A DNA stretch of 8,657 nucleotides from Thermoplasmata archaeon. Lineage in GTDB: Archaea; Thermoplasmatota; Thermoplasmata; RBG-16-68-12. Made by a program: the position numbers and the translations under genes. The DNA is taken from positions 1 through 8,657 of the forward strand of contig DUJI01000020.1 of the NCBI GenBank assembly GCA_013329855.1. Direction: 5' to 3'. The stretch's first letter is position 1, and every line of letters starts with the position of its first letter. Below are positions 1 through 6,830 of this stretch, in pieces. The notes under the pieces are model-generated. The model saw only the letters and a program-made list of their open reading frames with translations. It made no database searches and was not told where the DNA came from.

Positions 1-5
1 CCGGC

Positions 6-41
6 GGAGTACTTTCGCTCCCCCAGGGAGTTACTTTCACT
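6..41. repeat. Two ACTTTC-containing direct repeats
   Basis: Two related units, GGAGTACTTTCGCT (6-19) and GGAGTTACTTTCACT (27-41), start 21 bases apart, about two turns of DNA. They lie just upstream of the TATA-like box at 63-69, which is where an archaeal activator or repressor could bind on one face of the helix. A short inverted repeat, CTCCC/GGGAG, spans the gap between them (18-30). The repeat is visible directly; a regulatory role is inference, and two copies could be chance. Confidence 0.35.
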
Positions 42-60
42 GACCTCCCCTCGGTCCCGC

Positions 61-70
61 GCTTTATACG
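61..70 (+). promoter_or_regulatory. TATA-like box upstream of small ORF
   Basis: The sequence GCTTTATACG is an AT-rich island in GC-rich surroundings. Its centre is about 26 bases upstream of the GTG at 91, the spacing expected between an archaeal TATA box and the transcript start. This would make the message of the small ORF at 91-216 leaderless. Assigned by eye from spacing and composition only. Confidence 0.35.
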
Positions 71-90
71 TCCTCGGTCATCGGAGGGTC

Positions 91-216
91 GTGGCAAGTG
101 CGGCGAACACGACCGTGGTGGTTGACATGATGAGTTTCGAGGACACCAGCTGGCAGGACGTTTACGCGTCATACGGGTGCTCCCTGTCCATGGACGCATC
201 CGACGACGATGGCTAA
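91..216 (+). CDS. Possible small leaderless protein, 41 residues, unknown
   Basis: This short open frame begins at GTG 91 and ends at TAA 214-216. The frame is also open upstream, so the start rests on the TATA-like box centred near 66, which would put transcription start at about 91. Alternative starts are the tandem ATGs at 127 and 130, giving 30 or 29 codons including stop. The product has a hydrophobic N-terminal part (ASAANTTVVVDMM), one tryptophan, one cysteine and an acidic tail ending SDDDG. I recognise no family. It lies in about 350 bases upstream of the tRNA that hold no other gene. Reasons to doubt it are its length and the lack of any homology I can name. Reasons to keep it are the promoter-like island and repeats directly upstream. 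Confidence 0.27.
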   Translation: MASAANTTVVVDMMSFEDTSWQDVYASYGCSLSMDASDDDG

Positions 217-315
217 GGCTCGCATCCATCCCATCTCGATCGGCGGGACGGGGCGCCTCGACGCTCCCGCCGGTCACCCTTATTTTTCGGATTCCCGGCG
301 AGGGCGATTCCCTCG

Positions 316-330
316 CGGAAAGGTTAAAAC
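316..330 (+). promoter_or_regulatory. Promoter (BRE/TATA-like) of tRNA-Gly
   Basis: A purine-rich stretch followed by TTAAAA (324-329) forms an AT-rich island whose centre is about 29 bases upstream of the first base of the mature tRNA at 356. This matches the BRE plus TATA arrangement of archaeal tRNA promoters. A second AT-rich run, TTATTTTTCGG (280-290), lies further upstream and has poorer spacing. Confidence 0.55.
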
Positions 331-355
331 GAACCCGCTCGCTTGCGCCGGCTGC

Positions 356-426
356 GCGCGGGTGGTCCAGCGGCAAGACCCAGGCCTTCCAAGCCTGAGA
401 CGCGGGTTCGACTCCCGCCCCGCGCA
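356..426 (+). tRNA. tRNA-Gly (anticodon UCC)
   Basis: The cloverleaf can be folded by hand. The acceptor stem GCGCGGG (356-362) pairs with CCCGCGC (419-425), with discriminator A426. The D arm pairs GTC (365-367) with GAC (377-379). The anticodon stem CAGGC (381-385) pairs with GCCTG (393-397) around loop CTTCCAA, placing TCC at 388-390. The T stem GCGGG (402-406) pairs with CCCGC (414-418) around loop TTCGACT. UCC reads GGA and other glycine codons. CCA is not encoded, so it is added after transcription. No intron is seen. The 3' end is only 7 bases from the convergent gene ending at 434. tRNA genes are common integration sites, but I see no second copy of this 3' end in the window. Confidence 0.95.
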
Positions 427-433
427 CTGCGAC

Positions 434-652
434 TCAGGCTTCAGCCTTCGCGGCGTCGTGCCGCAACCGGTTCGTGCTCTCGTTGACGAGCGCGTCCAAT
501 TCGTTGATCGCCGCGACGAGTTCGCTCACGTCCTCGCCCGCGTTTTCCAGGTCGCGGGCAATGCCGCGCACGTCCTCGATCGTGTGCGCCGCGAGCCACT
601 CGGCCGTCTCCTTCCGCATCTTGATCGGGTCGATCGGTCCCTTCTTCGCCAT
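434..652 (-). CDS. Conserved-looking small helical protein, 72 residues, unknown function
   Basis: The frame runs from ATG (650-652) to TGA (434-436). The product starts MAKKGPIDPIKMRKE and is acidic overall, with about 15 Asp/Glu against 10 Lys/Arg. It has no cysteine, no membrane segment and no signal peptide, and it looks almost wholly helical. The second half (roughly residues 42-72) has a heptad-like spacing of hydrophobic residues that could form a short coiled coil. I do not recognise the family. A TATA-like ACTAAATA on the minus strand (701-708) would start the message about 25 bases before the ATG, and GGGATGGGA (657-665, minus) lies just upstream of the start. It is tandem with and 104 bases downstream of the surface-protein gene, and convergent with tRNA-Gly. 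Amino-acid composition and a well-placed start argue for a real gene. Confidence 0.7.
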   Translation of the reverse strand: MAKKGPIDPIKMRKETAEWLAAHTIEDVRGIARDLENAGEDVSELVAAINELDALVNESTNRLRHDAAKAEA

Positions 653-699
653 GTAGTCCCATCCCTGTCCGACGACTGTCTGCCCGAACCACAGAGGGG

Positions 700-709
700 C
701 TATTTAGTC
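700..709 (-). promoter_or_regulatory. TATA-like box of the 72-residue gene
   Basis: Read on the minus strand this is GACTAAATAG, the only AT-rich stretch in the intergenic gap. It lies about 50 bases before the ATG at 652. With the usual 25-base offset the transcript would begin near 678 with a leader of about 25 bases. It gives the small gene a promoter separate from the surface-protein gene upstream. Confidence 0.4.
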
Positions 710-713
710 CCAT

Positions 714-729
714 CGCGCCCGCGGGCGCG
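714..729. repeat. Perfect 16-base GC-only palindrome
   Basis: CGCGCCCG followed by CGGGCGCG is a perfect palindrome 27 bases past the stop codon of the gene ending at 757, and directly upstream of the TATA-like box at 700-709. It could be an operator near that promoter or part of a terminator structure. There is no U-rich tail in the minus direction, so it is not a classical intrinsic terminator. In DNA this GC-rich some such palindromes arise by chance. Confidence 0.4.
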
Positions 730-756
730 TTGACAAACCAGGTGCGCGCCGCGGTC

Positions 757-1536
757 TCATCGCGCGCGCCGTCGCTGGAGGAGCACGAAGATGCCGAAGG
801 CCACCGCGACGGGCACGAGGATCCACAGCAGGAACAGGGGCCACGCGGTGAAGTCCAGGGGCGGGTTGAGCGGTCCCGATGTCCAGGAGAGCCCATAGAT
901 GCCGTTCGGCGCCCCCGCGGTGACGCGGGCCACGAGATACGCCACGCTCGCGGCCGACGGCGGGAGGACGAACGTCACGGAGCCGTCCGCCGAGGCCGTG
1001 GCGTTGCCGACGGGCAGCAAGTCGTCGCCGTACATGCTCAGTTCGATCGTCTGCGCGTTCCCACGGGACACGTAGACCTGGACCCTGGGACCGGAGGGCG
1101 CCAGGAAGGCCACCAGGGTCTCGTTGTCCGGGAAGTTCTCCACGGCGCCGTTCGTGAAGTCCCAGCCGAGCGCCGCGCGGCCGTGGCCCACGAGGGACAG
1201 GGAGTAGTTACCCGCGGGGAGCGAAGCGAAGGTCGAGGACGAGAAGCTCGCGTTCTGCTGCGCGAGGAGGGAGCCGTTGTACGTCAGGCTCGCGTTGACG
1301 TACTCGGAGCCGCTGTCCGTGGCCACGGTGAGGTAGTACGTCCCACCCTGGGGCAGGGTCAGGTTCTGGACCCGCGTCCCGTCGACGGAGAAGATTCCTG
1401 CCCCTACGCCCGCAGCGGCGGCCCGCGCGGACGGAGCGGATCCCGCGGCAGCGAGAACGGCCAGAGCCATGAGCAGCGCCCCGACCGTCGCCGCGGCCGC
1501 TCGCCCCGCGCCCCTTCGTCCCCCGGGCCCGCGCAT
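757..1536 (-). CDS. Secreted, C-terminally membrane-anchored, sequon-rich surface protein
   Basis: The 259-residue product is probably exported and held outside the membrane by its C-terminus. Residues 1-12 are basic (MRGPGGRRGAGR), residues about 13-31 are a hydrophobic Ala/Leu/Val run, and a likely cleavage region follows (about 34-40), making a signal peptide. The ectodomain is rich in Ser, Thr, Gly and Asn and has seven N-glycosylation sequons (NLT, NAS, NGS, NAS, NYS, NET, NAT), consistent with beta-sandwich repeats. Residues about 232-253 form one membrane helix, followed by QRRRAR as a basic cytoplasmic stop. The frame stays open upstream to an ATG at 1695, but that start would bury the signal peptide 53 residues in and would lie beyond the promoter, so the ATG at 1534-1536 was chosen. 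It is divergent from the TPR gene. I cannot assign a family, and the ligand or role is unknown. Confidence 0.75.
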   Translation of the reverse strand: MRGPGGRRGAGRAAAATVGALLMALAVLAAAGSAPSARAAAAGVGAGIFSVDGTRVQNLTLPQGGTYYLTVATDSGSEYVNASLTYNGSLLAQQNASFSSSTFASLPAGNYSLSLVGHGRAALGWDFTNGAVENFPDNETLVAFLAPSGPRVQVYVSRGNAQTIELSMYGDDLLPVGNATASADGSVTFVLPPSAASVAYLVARVTAGAPNGIYGLSWTSGPLNPPLDFTAWPLFLLWILVPVAVAFGIFVLLQRRRAR

Positions 1537-1607
1537 CTCGCGTTCTGTACCGGCTCCTCGGCCAAGTAGCTTGCTGCATCCTGCGGACGCACGGGCGTTT
1601 GACGATA

Positions 1608-1616
1608 GATATAAAG
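1608..1616. promoter_or_regulatory. Central TATA element of a divergent promoter
   Basis: GATATAAAG, with TATAAA at 1610-1615, reads as a TATA box rightward and as CTTTATATC leftward. Transcription starting about 25 bases away would give leaders of roughly 50 bases to the surface-protein ATG at 1536 and to the TPR start at 1689. It is the clearest TATA match in the window. Whether it serves one or both genes cannot be decided from sequence. Confidence 0.55.
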
Positions 1617-1688
1617 AGGCGTTGCCCCATGTCGGCCATTTGTCAGACGCGTCCCGGGTTCGGGACGTCGCGGGATGGGATGATAGGG

Positions 1689-4600
1689 ATGGCACTCTTC
1701 CCTGGCCTCCTCGATCGGGAGGGGCGGGTCCTCGATCGGGCCAAGAAACTCACGGTATCGGGCGACGAGCTGGCGGCTCGCGGTTCCACGCGCCGCGCCG
1801 CGTCCGCATACGAGCGCGCCCTCGGTGCCCTCGAGTCAGCGGAGCAATCCGTGCGCCGCCGCGGGGACGACTGGTGCGAAGCGTACGCCCGCGTGAGCGG
1901 TGGATTCCTCCGGATCGGCGTGGTACAGGCCGCCCGGCCGCCGGCTGCGCGCGCCTTGACGCTCGACCGGTCCAACGTCCACGCCCTGGCGTGCCAGGGG
2001 GATGTTCTGGTCGCCCAGGGCAGCGCAGGGGACGCGCTTCCCTATTACGACGCCGCGCTCCGCATCGACCCGCGGGCCAAGGATGTCTGGGAACGGAAGG
2101 GGGACGCCCACGCTGCGCTGAAGCAGTCCCCGGAGGCCATCCGGGCCTACGTCCAGGCGGTCAACCTGGACCCGGACGACGTCGACGGATACGCGCGTCT
2201 GCTCGCCCTCATCCCGGAGGACGTGGACCTGTGGATCCGCCAGGGGGACGCCCAGCGCCGCCTCGGGCAGCTCGAGGAGGCGAACGGGTCCTACGACCGC
2301 GCCCTCCATGTCGCGGCGGATCGCAAGGAGGCCCTCGAGGGCAAGGCCCAGGTCTACCTCGCGCAGAACCAGCCCGACCGCGCGCTCCGCTGCCTCGACC
2401 GGATCCTCCAGGTCGACGGCTACGATCCGGACGTGTGGCGGACCCGCGGCGACGTGCTCGCCGCGAGCGGCAAGCCCGAGGACGCCTTGCGCTCCTACGA
2501 CGAGGCCCTCCGCATTCGGGACGGCGATCCGGCCACGTGGACGTCGCGCGCGGAGCTCCTGAAGAAGCTGGGACGGCACGTCGACGCCCTCCAGGCGTAC
2601 GACCGCGCGATCGCCCTCCAGCCCAAGGTCCTCGCCCTCCACGCGGGCCGCCTCGAGTCCCTGCGCGCCCTCGCCAAGTGGGACGAGGTGGCCAAGGAGT
2701 GCGGCCGCGTCCTCGCCCTGGATCCGAGGAACGCGAGCGCCCTCTACACCCGTGCGGAGGCCCTCCTGGCCGCGGGCCGGAAGGACGAGGCCCTCGTCGC
2801 GCTGGACGAGTTCCTCGCGGTCGAACCGCAGTCCTACGACGGCTACGACCAGAAGCGCCAGCTCCTCCTCGGGGCGGAGCGGTGGTCCGATCTCGTCGCC
2901 ACGTGCGACGCGATCCTCTCCCTGCAGCCCCACAACGTCCGCGCCCTGAAGGACAAGGGCCGGGCCCTCCTCTCCCTGAACCAGCCGGAGGAGGCGCATG
3001 CCGTCTTCGACCGCGTGCTCGTCCTCGCGCCCGAGGACGTGGACGCCATGCGCGGGGAGCGCGACGCCCTGCGCGGCTCCGGGGCGCCCAAGATTCTCCT
3101 TCGCACCTGTGACGCGATTCTGGGCCGAGACCCCAAGGACGCGGTCACCTGGCTTGTCAAGGGCGAGGCCCATTCGGCCCTCGACCAGAAGGCGGACGCC
3201 CTGGCCGCCTACGAGAACGTCCTCCGGCTCGATCCCCGCAACGGCGGGGCGTGGACCCACAAGGCGTCCCTCCTCCTGGCGCTCGACCGGTACGACGAAG
3301 CGGTCCGCGCGTACGAGGCCGCGCTGGACGCGAGCCCCGCGGACGCGGGTCTGTGGTACGAGAAGGCGCGGGCCCAGTTCCACCTCCAGGCGTACGCGGA
3401 CGCCGCGGACTCCCTGGACCGCGCGACCCGGTACGCCCCGGACGACCCCAAGGGCTGGGTCCTCCTCGGCCTCTCCCTCCAGGGGGCCAAGCGGTACGAG
3501 CAGGCCGTGAGCGCCTTCGACCGCACGCTCGCCCTGGATGCCAAGCACGTCCGCGCGTGGTACGGGAAGGGCGCCTGCCTGCAGGCCCTGAAGCGGTACG
3601 AGGACGCGGTCGCCGCGTACGCCCAGGCGGCCGCCCTCGAGCCCACGCTCGTGGCGGCAACCGCGAACCAGGGGCAGTGCCTGCTCACGCTCCACCGCTA
3701 CGAGGAGGCGCTGGCCGCCTTCTCCCGGGCCCTCGCGGTCGACCCCAAGGATGCCGCGGCCTCCCTGGGAACCTGCGACGCCCTGGAGGCCCTGGGGAAG
3801 TCCCAGGAGGCCCTCGAGGCGTGCACCCGACTCACCGCCCTCGACCCCAAGGACGTGGAGGCGTGGACCCGCCGGGCGCGGCTCGCCCAGCTTTCGGGAA
3901 ACCTGAAGGACGCGCTCGCCTCGATCAACCGGGCGACGGGCCTCGCCCCGGATCGTGCGGACCTCCTCCGCTTCAAGCGGGAGGTCCTCGTGGTCTCCGA
4001 CGCGCACAAGGCCGTCGTGGACGTCTGCGACCGCCTCCTCGCGCTCGATCCTCGGGACGCGGACGCCGTGCGGGAGAAGGCCCTGGCCTACGAGCGCCTG
4101 GGCAAGACGGACCTCGCATTGGAGACGTTCGACGCCGCGGCGAGGCTGGACCCCATGGACCGCCGCCTGTGGAACGCGCGCGGCACGACCCTGGTCCGCC
4201 TGGACCGTCGCGAGGAGGCCCTCCAGGCGTTCGACCATGCGCTCTCCCTGAACCCCGGCGACCGCTACGCGATCGCCCGGAAGGGGGGGACCCTGCTCGA
4301 CCTCGGCCGGACGAACGAAGCGCTCAAGGTCTTCGAGGACGGACTCGTCCTGGAGCACGACAACCTGGAGTTCCTGAACGGGAAGGCGGCGTGCGCGGCC
4401 GAGCAGAGCCACTACGACGACGCCCTGTCCCTCCTGGCCGTCCTCTTCCAGAAGGACCCGAACAACTACGACGCGTACCGGACCAAGGGACTGTGCCTCC
4501 TGAAGACGGACCACGCGGCGGACGCCCTCGCCTGCTTCGACATGGTCCTGCGCGCCCGCCCGAACGACACGCGCGTGCTCACCTGGAAGGGCGAAGCCCT

Positions 4601-5897
4601 CCAGGCCGTGGAGCGCCACGCGGAGGCCCTGAAGGCGTTCGACGCCGCGGTCGAGGCGGAGCCCACGTCCGCGGACGCCCTCCGCGGCAAGGGGCTCGTC
4701 CACCTCAAGCTGGAGCAGTTCTCGGAGGCTGCGGAGAGCCTGGGCAAGGCGACGGAGTCGCGGCCCGCGGACAAGGCCCTCTGGTACATGCGGGGCTTCT
4801 GCGAGGAGCGCGCGGGGAACTGGGAGGCGGCCGCGGACGCGTACGACCAGGCCACGCGCCTGGACGCGCGCGACAAGGCGTACTGGAACAGCAAGGCCCT
4901 GGCTCTCCTCCACCTGAAGCGCTTCGACGAATCCCTCAAGGCGTTCGACGCGGCCCTGGCCCTCGACCCGGAGTACGAGCCCGCGGTCCAGGGGAAGAAG
5001 ACCGCGGAGATGCGGCAACACGTCGCGCAGATCGAGGCCCACGCGGAGCGCGTGGTGCGCTTCGAGCAGCAGATGCGGCGCCCCGCGACGCGGGAGGAGA
5101 TCTTCAAGTACTGCTCCGTCCCGCTGGACCACCTGGACGAAGTCATCCGGTACGTCAACGAGCCCGCGCCCCTGTCCCCGGAGAACATCTCCTCGGACGA
5201 CCTCCGGAAGTACGAGGCCGTCGGCGCGAGCCTCCTGGCCCACGGGCCCGACCTGGACGCGATCCGCCTGACCGACGTGAGCGCGGCCCTCCCGCGGGTG
5301 GACCTCGAGGAGGCGCGAGAGATCTGGGGCTACCTGGACTGGATCCGCGACGCTCCCCTGGAGCCCACGCCGGAGTGGCACAACGACGATCTGATCCGGC
5401 AGGCGCTCGACCTCCCCAAGGACGAGTGGAACCTGGTCGACCTGGCCAAGGAGCTGCGGCTCGGACCCTACGAGGCGAAGAAGCTCGAGGTGTCCCTGAA
5501 GATCTTCGACGGGGGCGGGTACCGCATCACGACGAAGCCCGCGCCCGAGGTCCCCAAGCGGAAGAAGGCCGCGCCCGCGGTTGCACCTGCACCCGCGGTC
5601 CGCGAGAAGGCGCCGAAGCCCGAAGAGGACGAGGACGAGGACGCCGACGAGGACGAGGAGGACGAGCGGGCAGACCGGAAGCCCGCCAAGACCAAGCCCG
5701 CGGAGGACGCTCCCACGCGGTGTGCGGCCCACAAGCTCCTCGGCACCCAGAAGCACGCGTGCGGCACGTGGCTGTGCAAGGCCTGCCTCGAGGGCGGCGC
5801 GGAATGCCCCGGCTGTCACCAGCCCCTCGGAGGAGCGAAGCCCAAGCCCGCAGAAAAGCGCGAGGCAGATCCGGCGCGGGACTTCAGCCGCCTGTGA
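1689..5897 (+). CDS. Very large TPR-repeat protein with C-terminal B-box-like zinc finger
   Basis: The product is 1402 residues with no signal peptide or membrane segment, so it is probably cytoplasmic and acts as a protein-binding scaffold. Residues about 95-1095 are about 29 tandem TPR units with the usual 34-residue spacing and marks (W/Y early, G-x-A midway, A-x-x-x-[FY]-[DE]-x-A-L, closing L-D-P). One unit near residue 160 is degenerate. A helical region follows (about 1105-1280), including a possible helix-turn-helix around LVDLAKELRLGPYEAKKLE (about 1250-1270). Then come a Lys/Pro/Ala linker and an acidic run (about 1312-1326). The C-terminus has C1345-x2-H1348, C1358, C1363-x2-C1366 and C1373-x2-C1376-H1377, a B-box or ribbon-like zinc site. 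In-frame ATGs exist at 1599, 1629 and 1680. The first two lie before the transcript start expected from the TATA element. MALFPG at 1689 was preferred, with 1680 nearly as good. Partners are unknown. Confidence 0.9.
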   Translation: MALFPGLLDREGRVLDRAKKLTVSGDELAARGSTRRAASAYERALGALESAEQSVRRRGDDWCEAYARVSGGFLRIGVVQAARPPAARALTLDRSNVHALACQGDVLVAQGSAGDALPYYDAALRIDPRAKDVWERKGDAHAALKQSPEAIRAYVQAVNLDPDDVDGYARLLALIPEDVDLWIRQGDAQRRLGQLEEANGSYDRALHVAADRKEALEGKAQVYLAQNQPDRALRCLDRILQVDGYDPDVWRTRGDVLAASGKPEDALRSYDEALRIRDGDPATWTSRAELLKKLGRHVDALQAYDRAIALQPKVLALHAGRLESLRALAKWDEVAKECGRVLALDPRNASALYTRAEALLAAGRKDEALVALDEFLAVEPQSYDGYDQKRQLLLGAERWSDLVATCDAILSLQPHNVRALKDKGRALLSLNQPEEAHAVFDRVLVLAPEDVDAMRGERDALRGSGAPKILLRTCDAILGRDPKDAVTWLVKGEAHSALDQKADALAAYENVLRLDPRNGGAWTHKASLLLALDRYDEAVRAYEAALDASPADAGLWYEKARAQFHLQAYADAADSLDRATRYAPDDPKGWVLLGLSLQGAKRYEQAVSAFDRTLALDAKHVRAWYGKGACLQALKRYEDAVAAYAQAAALEPTLVAATANQGQCLLTLHRYEEALAAFSRALAVDPKDAAASLGTCDALEALGKSQEALEACTRLTALDPKDVEAWTRRARLAQLSGNLKDALASINRATGLAPDRADLLRFKREVLVVSDAHKAVVDVCDRLLALDPRDADAVREKALAYERLGKTDLALETFDAAARLDPMDRRLWNARGTTLVRLDRREEALQAFDHALSLNPGDRYAIARKGGTLLDLGRTNEALKVFEDGLVLEHDNLEFLNGKAACAAEQSHYDDALSLLAVLFQKDPNNYDAYRTKGLCLLKTDHAADALACFDMVLRARPNDTRVLTWKGEALQAVERHAEALKAFDAAVEAEPTSADALRGKGLVHLKLEQFSEAAESLGKATESRPADKALWYMRGFCEERAGNWEAAADAYDQATRLDARDKAYWNSKALALLHLKRFDESLKAFDAALALDPEYEPAVQGKKTAEMRQHVAQIEAHAERVVRFEQQMRRPATREEIFKYCSVPLDHLDEVIRYVNEPAPLSPENISSDDLRKYEAVGASLLAHGPDLDAIRLTDVSAALPRVDLEEAREIWGYLDWIRDAPLEPTPEWHNDDLIRQALDLPKDEWNLVDLAKELRLGPYEAKKLEVSLKIFDGGGYRITTKPAPEVPKRKKAAPAVAPAPAVREKAPKPEEDEDEDADEDEEDERADRKPAKTKPAEDAPTRCAAHKLLGTQKHACGTWLCKACLEGGAECPGCHQPLGGAKPKPAEKREADPARDFSRL
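5718..5819 (+). other. Cys/His zinc-binding cluster at the end of the TPR protein
   Basis: Residues 1344-1377 of the TPR protein hold the ligand series Cys, x2, His, x9, Cys, x4, Cys, x2, Cys, x6, Cys, x2, Cys, His, with an extra His (1356) near the third position. This resembles the cross-braced B-box fold, which binds two zinc ions and usually mediates protein contacts. The assignment is by spacing only. A pair of simple zinc ribbons is the alternative. Confidence 0.6.
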
Positions 5898-6125
5898 AAC
5901 GCGCTCGCGCGGGTTGCGGGGCCTTCCCGGGCTCGTCCGACGCAGCACCCTGAGGAGCCCGATCGCGCGCCAGGCCAGGTGGCGAGAGGCTGCTTTGGGA
6001 AGCACGTTCCCTGCCCCCGGGAGAGCCGCCATGAGACCGGCGCCCCATGACTCCGTATCGACGGTACGGACTCCGCGCCTCCCCGCTCGCCCACTGGTGA
6101 ACATGTTAACGGAGCCCTGGTGGGC
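5898..6125. other. Gene-free gap between convergent genes, small inverted repeats
   Basis: No convincing gene lies in this 228-base gap. It holds GGGAA/TTCCC around a 5-base loop (5997-6011), TCCGTA/TACGGA around a 7-base loop (6052-6070), a direct repeat GACTCCG (6049-6055 and 6069-6075), and the palindrome AACATGTT next to GTTAAC (about 6090-6100). The position between two stop codons suggests transcription end signals for both genes, but no T-rich tract typical of archaeal terminators is present on either strand. Confidence 0.4.
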
Positions 6126-6770
6126 TCACTCGAAGGTCCAGTGGTCCCGCTCGCGGAGGAGCTCGCGCAGGAGACGCACGGCCTGCGCGTGATCGATCTT
6201 CAGGAAAAACGCGCCCAGGTGCTTGCAGAAGAGCCTCGCCTTCGCGCGGTTCGTGCGAAAGTCCACGCAGTCGTGCTCGACCCGCCGCTCCTGGGTGTCG
6301 ATCCGGACGGAGTAGTCCTTCACAGTCCCCGCGAGGAGCGTCGCGGAGGCCTTGTCCACGGAGACGAGGGACGGGGCGATGCCCTTGGCCGACGCGAGTC
6401 GGTTCGTGCCCAGGAGGACGCCGAGGAGTTCCTCGAGGCTCATCGCGTCGATGTCCTTGTTCAGCGGCACGTCCGCCTGGATGGTGCCCGCCTCCTCCGT
6501 AATCTCCCCGCCCTTCACCTGGATCGCGACGCCGAACTTCTCCAACGCCTCGTTGATCCGCTTGTCGATGAAGGCCTGTTCCTCGGGGGCGTACTTGGCG
6601 CGGTTGGGCTCCTTGTTGAAGTACCGCCGCGCGGCGCGCGCGTGGAACGGCGTGTGGACGGGGTACTTCCAGTTCGCCGGGTCCGCGTACCTCTCCGGGT
6701 CCTTCGGGTAGCCTTCCGGAGGCCCCGCGCGGCCGTCCCGCTTCCGCGTGGGCTTGACCGGGCGGACCAT
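6126..6770 (-). CDS. SWIM zinc-finger protein
   Basis: The 214-residue product starts MVRPVKPTRKRDGRAG, a basic, disordered-looking N-terminus. An acidic middle part of alternating helices and strands follows. Near the C-terminus is the SWIM core: strand YSVRID, then H166-x-C168-x13-C182-x-H184, within the typical context VEHDCVDF...FCKHLGAFFL. SWIM domains bind zinc through CxC-x(n)-CxH and mediate DNA or protein contacts. Here the first Cys is His. In-frame ATGs at 6812 and 6797 would add 14 or 9 residues. The start at 6770 was chosen because a TATA-like CTTTATG (minus strand, 6796-6802) lies about 28 bases upstream and would give a leaderless message, and the 6797 ATG sits inside that box. 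No Shine-Dalgarno precedes any of the three. It is tandem with the surface-protein gene upstream (60-base gap). Its partners and target are unknown. Confidence 0.75.
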   Translation of the reverse strand: MVRPVKPTRKRDGRAGPPEGYPKDPERYADPANWKYPVHTPFHARAARRYFNKEPNRAKYAPEEQAFIDKRINEALEKFGVAIQVKGGEITEEAGTIQADVPLNKDIDAMSLEELLGVLLGTNRLASAKGIAPSLVSVDKASATLLAGTVKDYSVRIDTQERRVEHDCVDFRTNRAKARLFCKHLGAFFLKIDHAQAVRLLRELLRERDHWTFE

Positions 6771-6794
6771 GGCCCGCGGAATGGTGGCACGACC

Positions 6795-6802
6795 CATAAA
6801 GG
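6795..6802 (-). promoter_or_regulatory. TATA-like box of the SWIM gene
   Basis: On the minus strand this reads CCTTTATG, within GC-rich flanks, about 28 bases before the ATG at 6770. It supports separate transcription of the SWIM gene rather than only readthrough from the surface-protein gene that ends at 6831. Confidence 0.4.
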
Positions 6803-6830
6803 GTTCTCGCAAACTCCGAGACCCGCCCGC

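Noticed and set aside
356..426. tRNA-Gly as an attachment site for an integrated element
   Set aside because: No second copy of the tRNA 3' end and no integrase gene are seen in the window.
730..1569. A 279-codon + strand frame over the first surface-protein gene
   Set aside because: Its Arg/Gly-rich translation has no recognisable domain, while the opposite strand encodes a signal peptide, sequons and a membrane anchor.
1599..1688. Upstream ATG starts for the TPR protein (1599, 1629)
   Set aside because: They lie before or at the transcript start expected from the TATA element at 1610-1615. The added residues look like translated leader (Cys/Arg/Thr mixture).
1537..1695. N-terminal extension of the first surface protein to ATG 1695
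   Set aside because: It would place 53 unrelated residues before the signal peptide and would run through the divergent promoter.
1992..4980. CRISPR-like array suggested by regular repeats
   Set aside because: The period is 102 bases, in frame, and reflects 34-residue TPR units with no constant repeat and variable spacer structure.
3251..5953. A 900-codon + strand frame shifted against the TPR gene
   Set aside because: Its product is mostly Gly, Pro and Arg, the usual out-of-frame reading of GC-rich DNA. It overlaps a well-supported gene throughout.
1836..6104. An open minus-strand frame of 1422 codons opposite the TPR gene
   Set aside because: It mirrors the TPR gene. GC-rich codon use removes antisense stops. 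Its translation is low-complexity Arg/Gly/Leu/Val without domains, and the + strand frame has clear TPR units.
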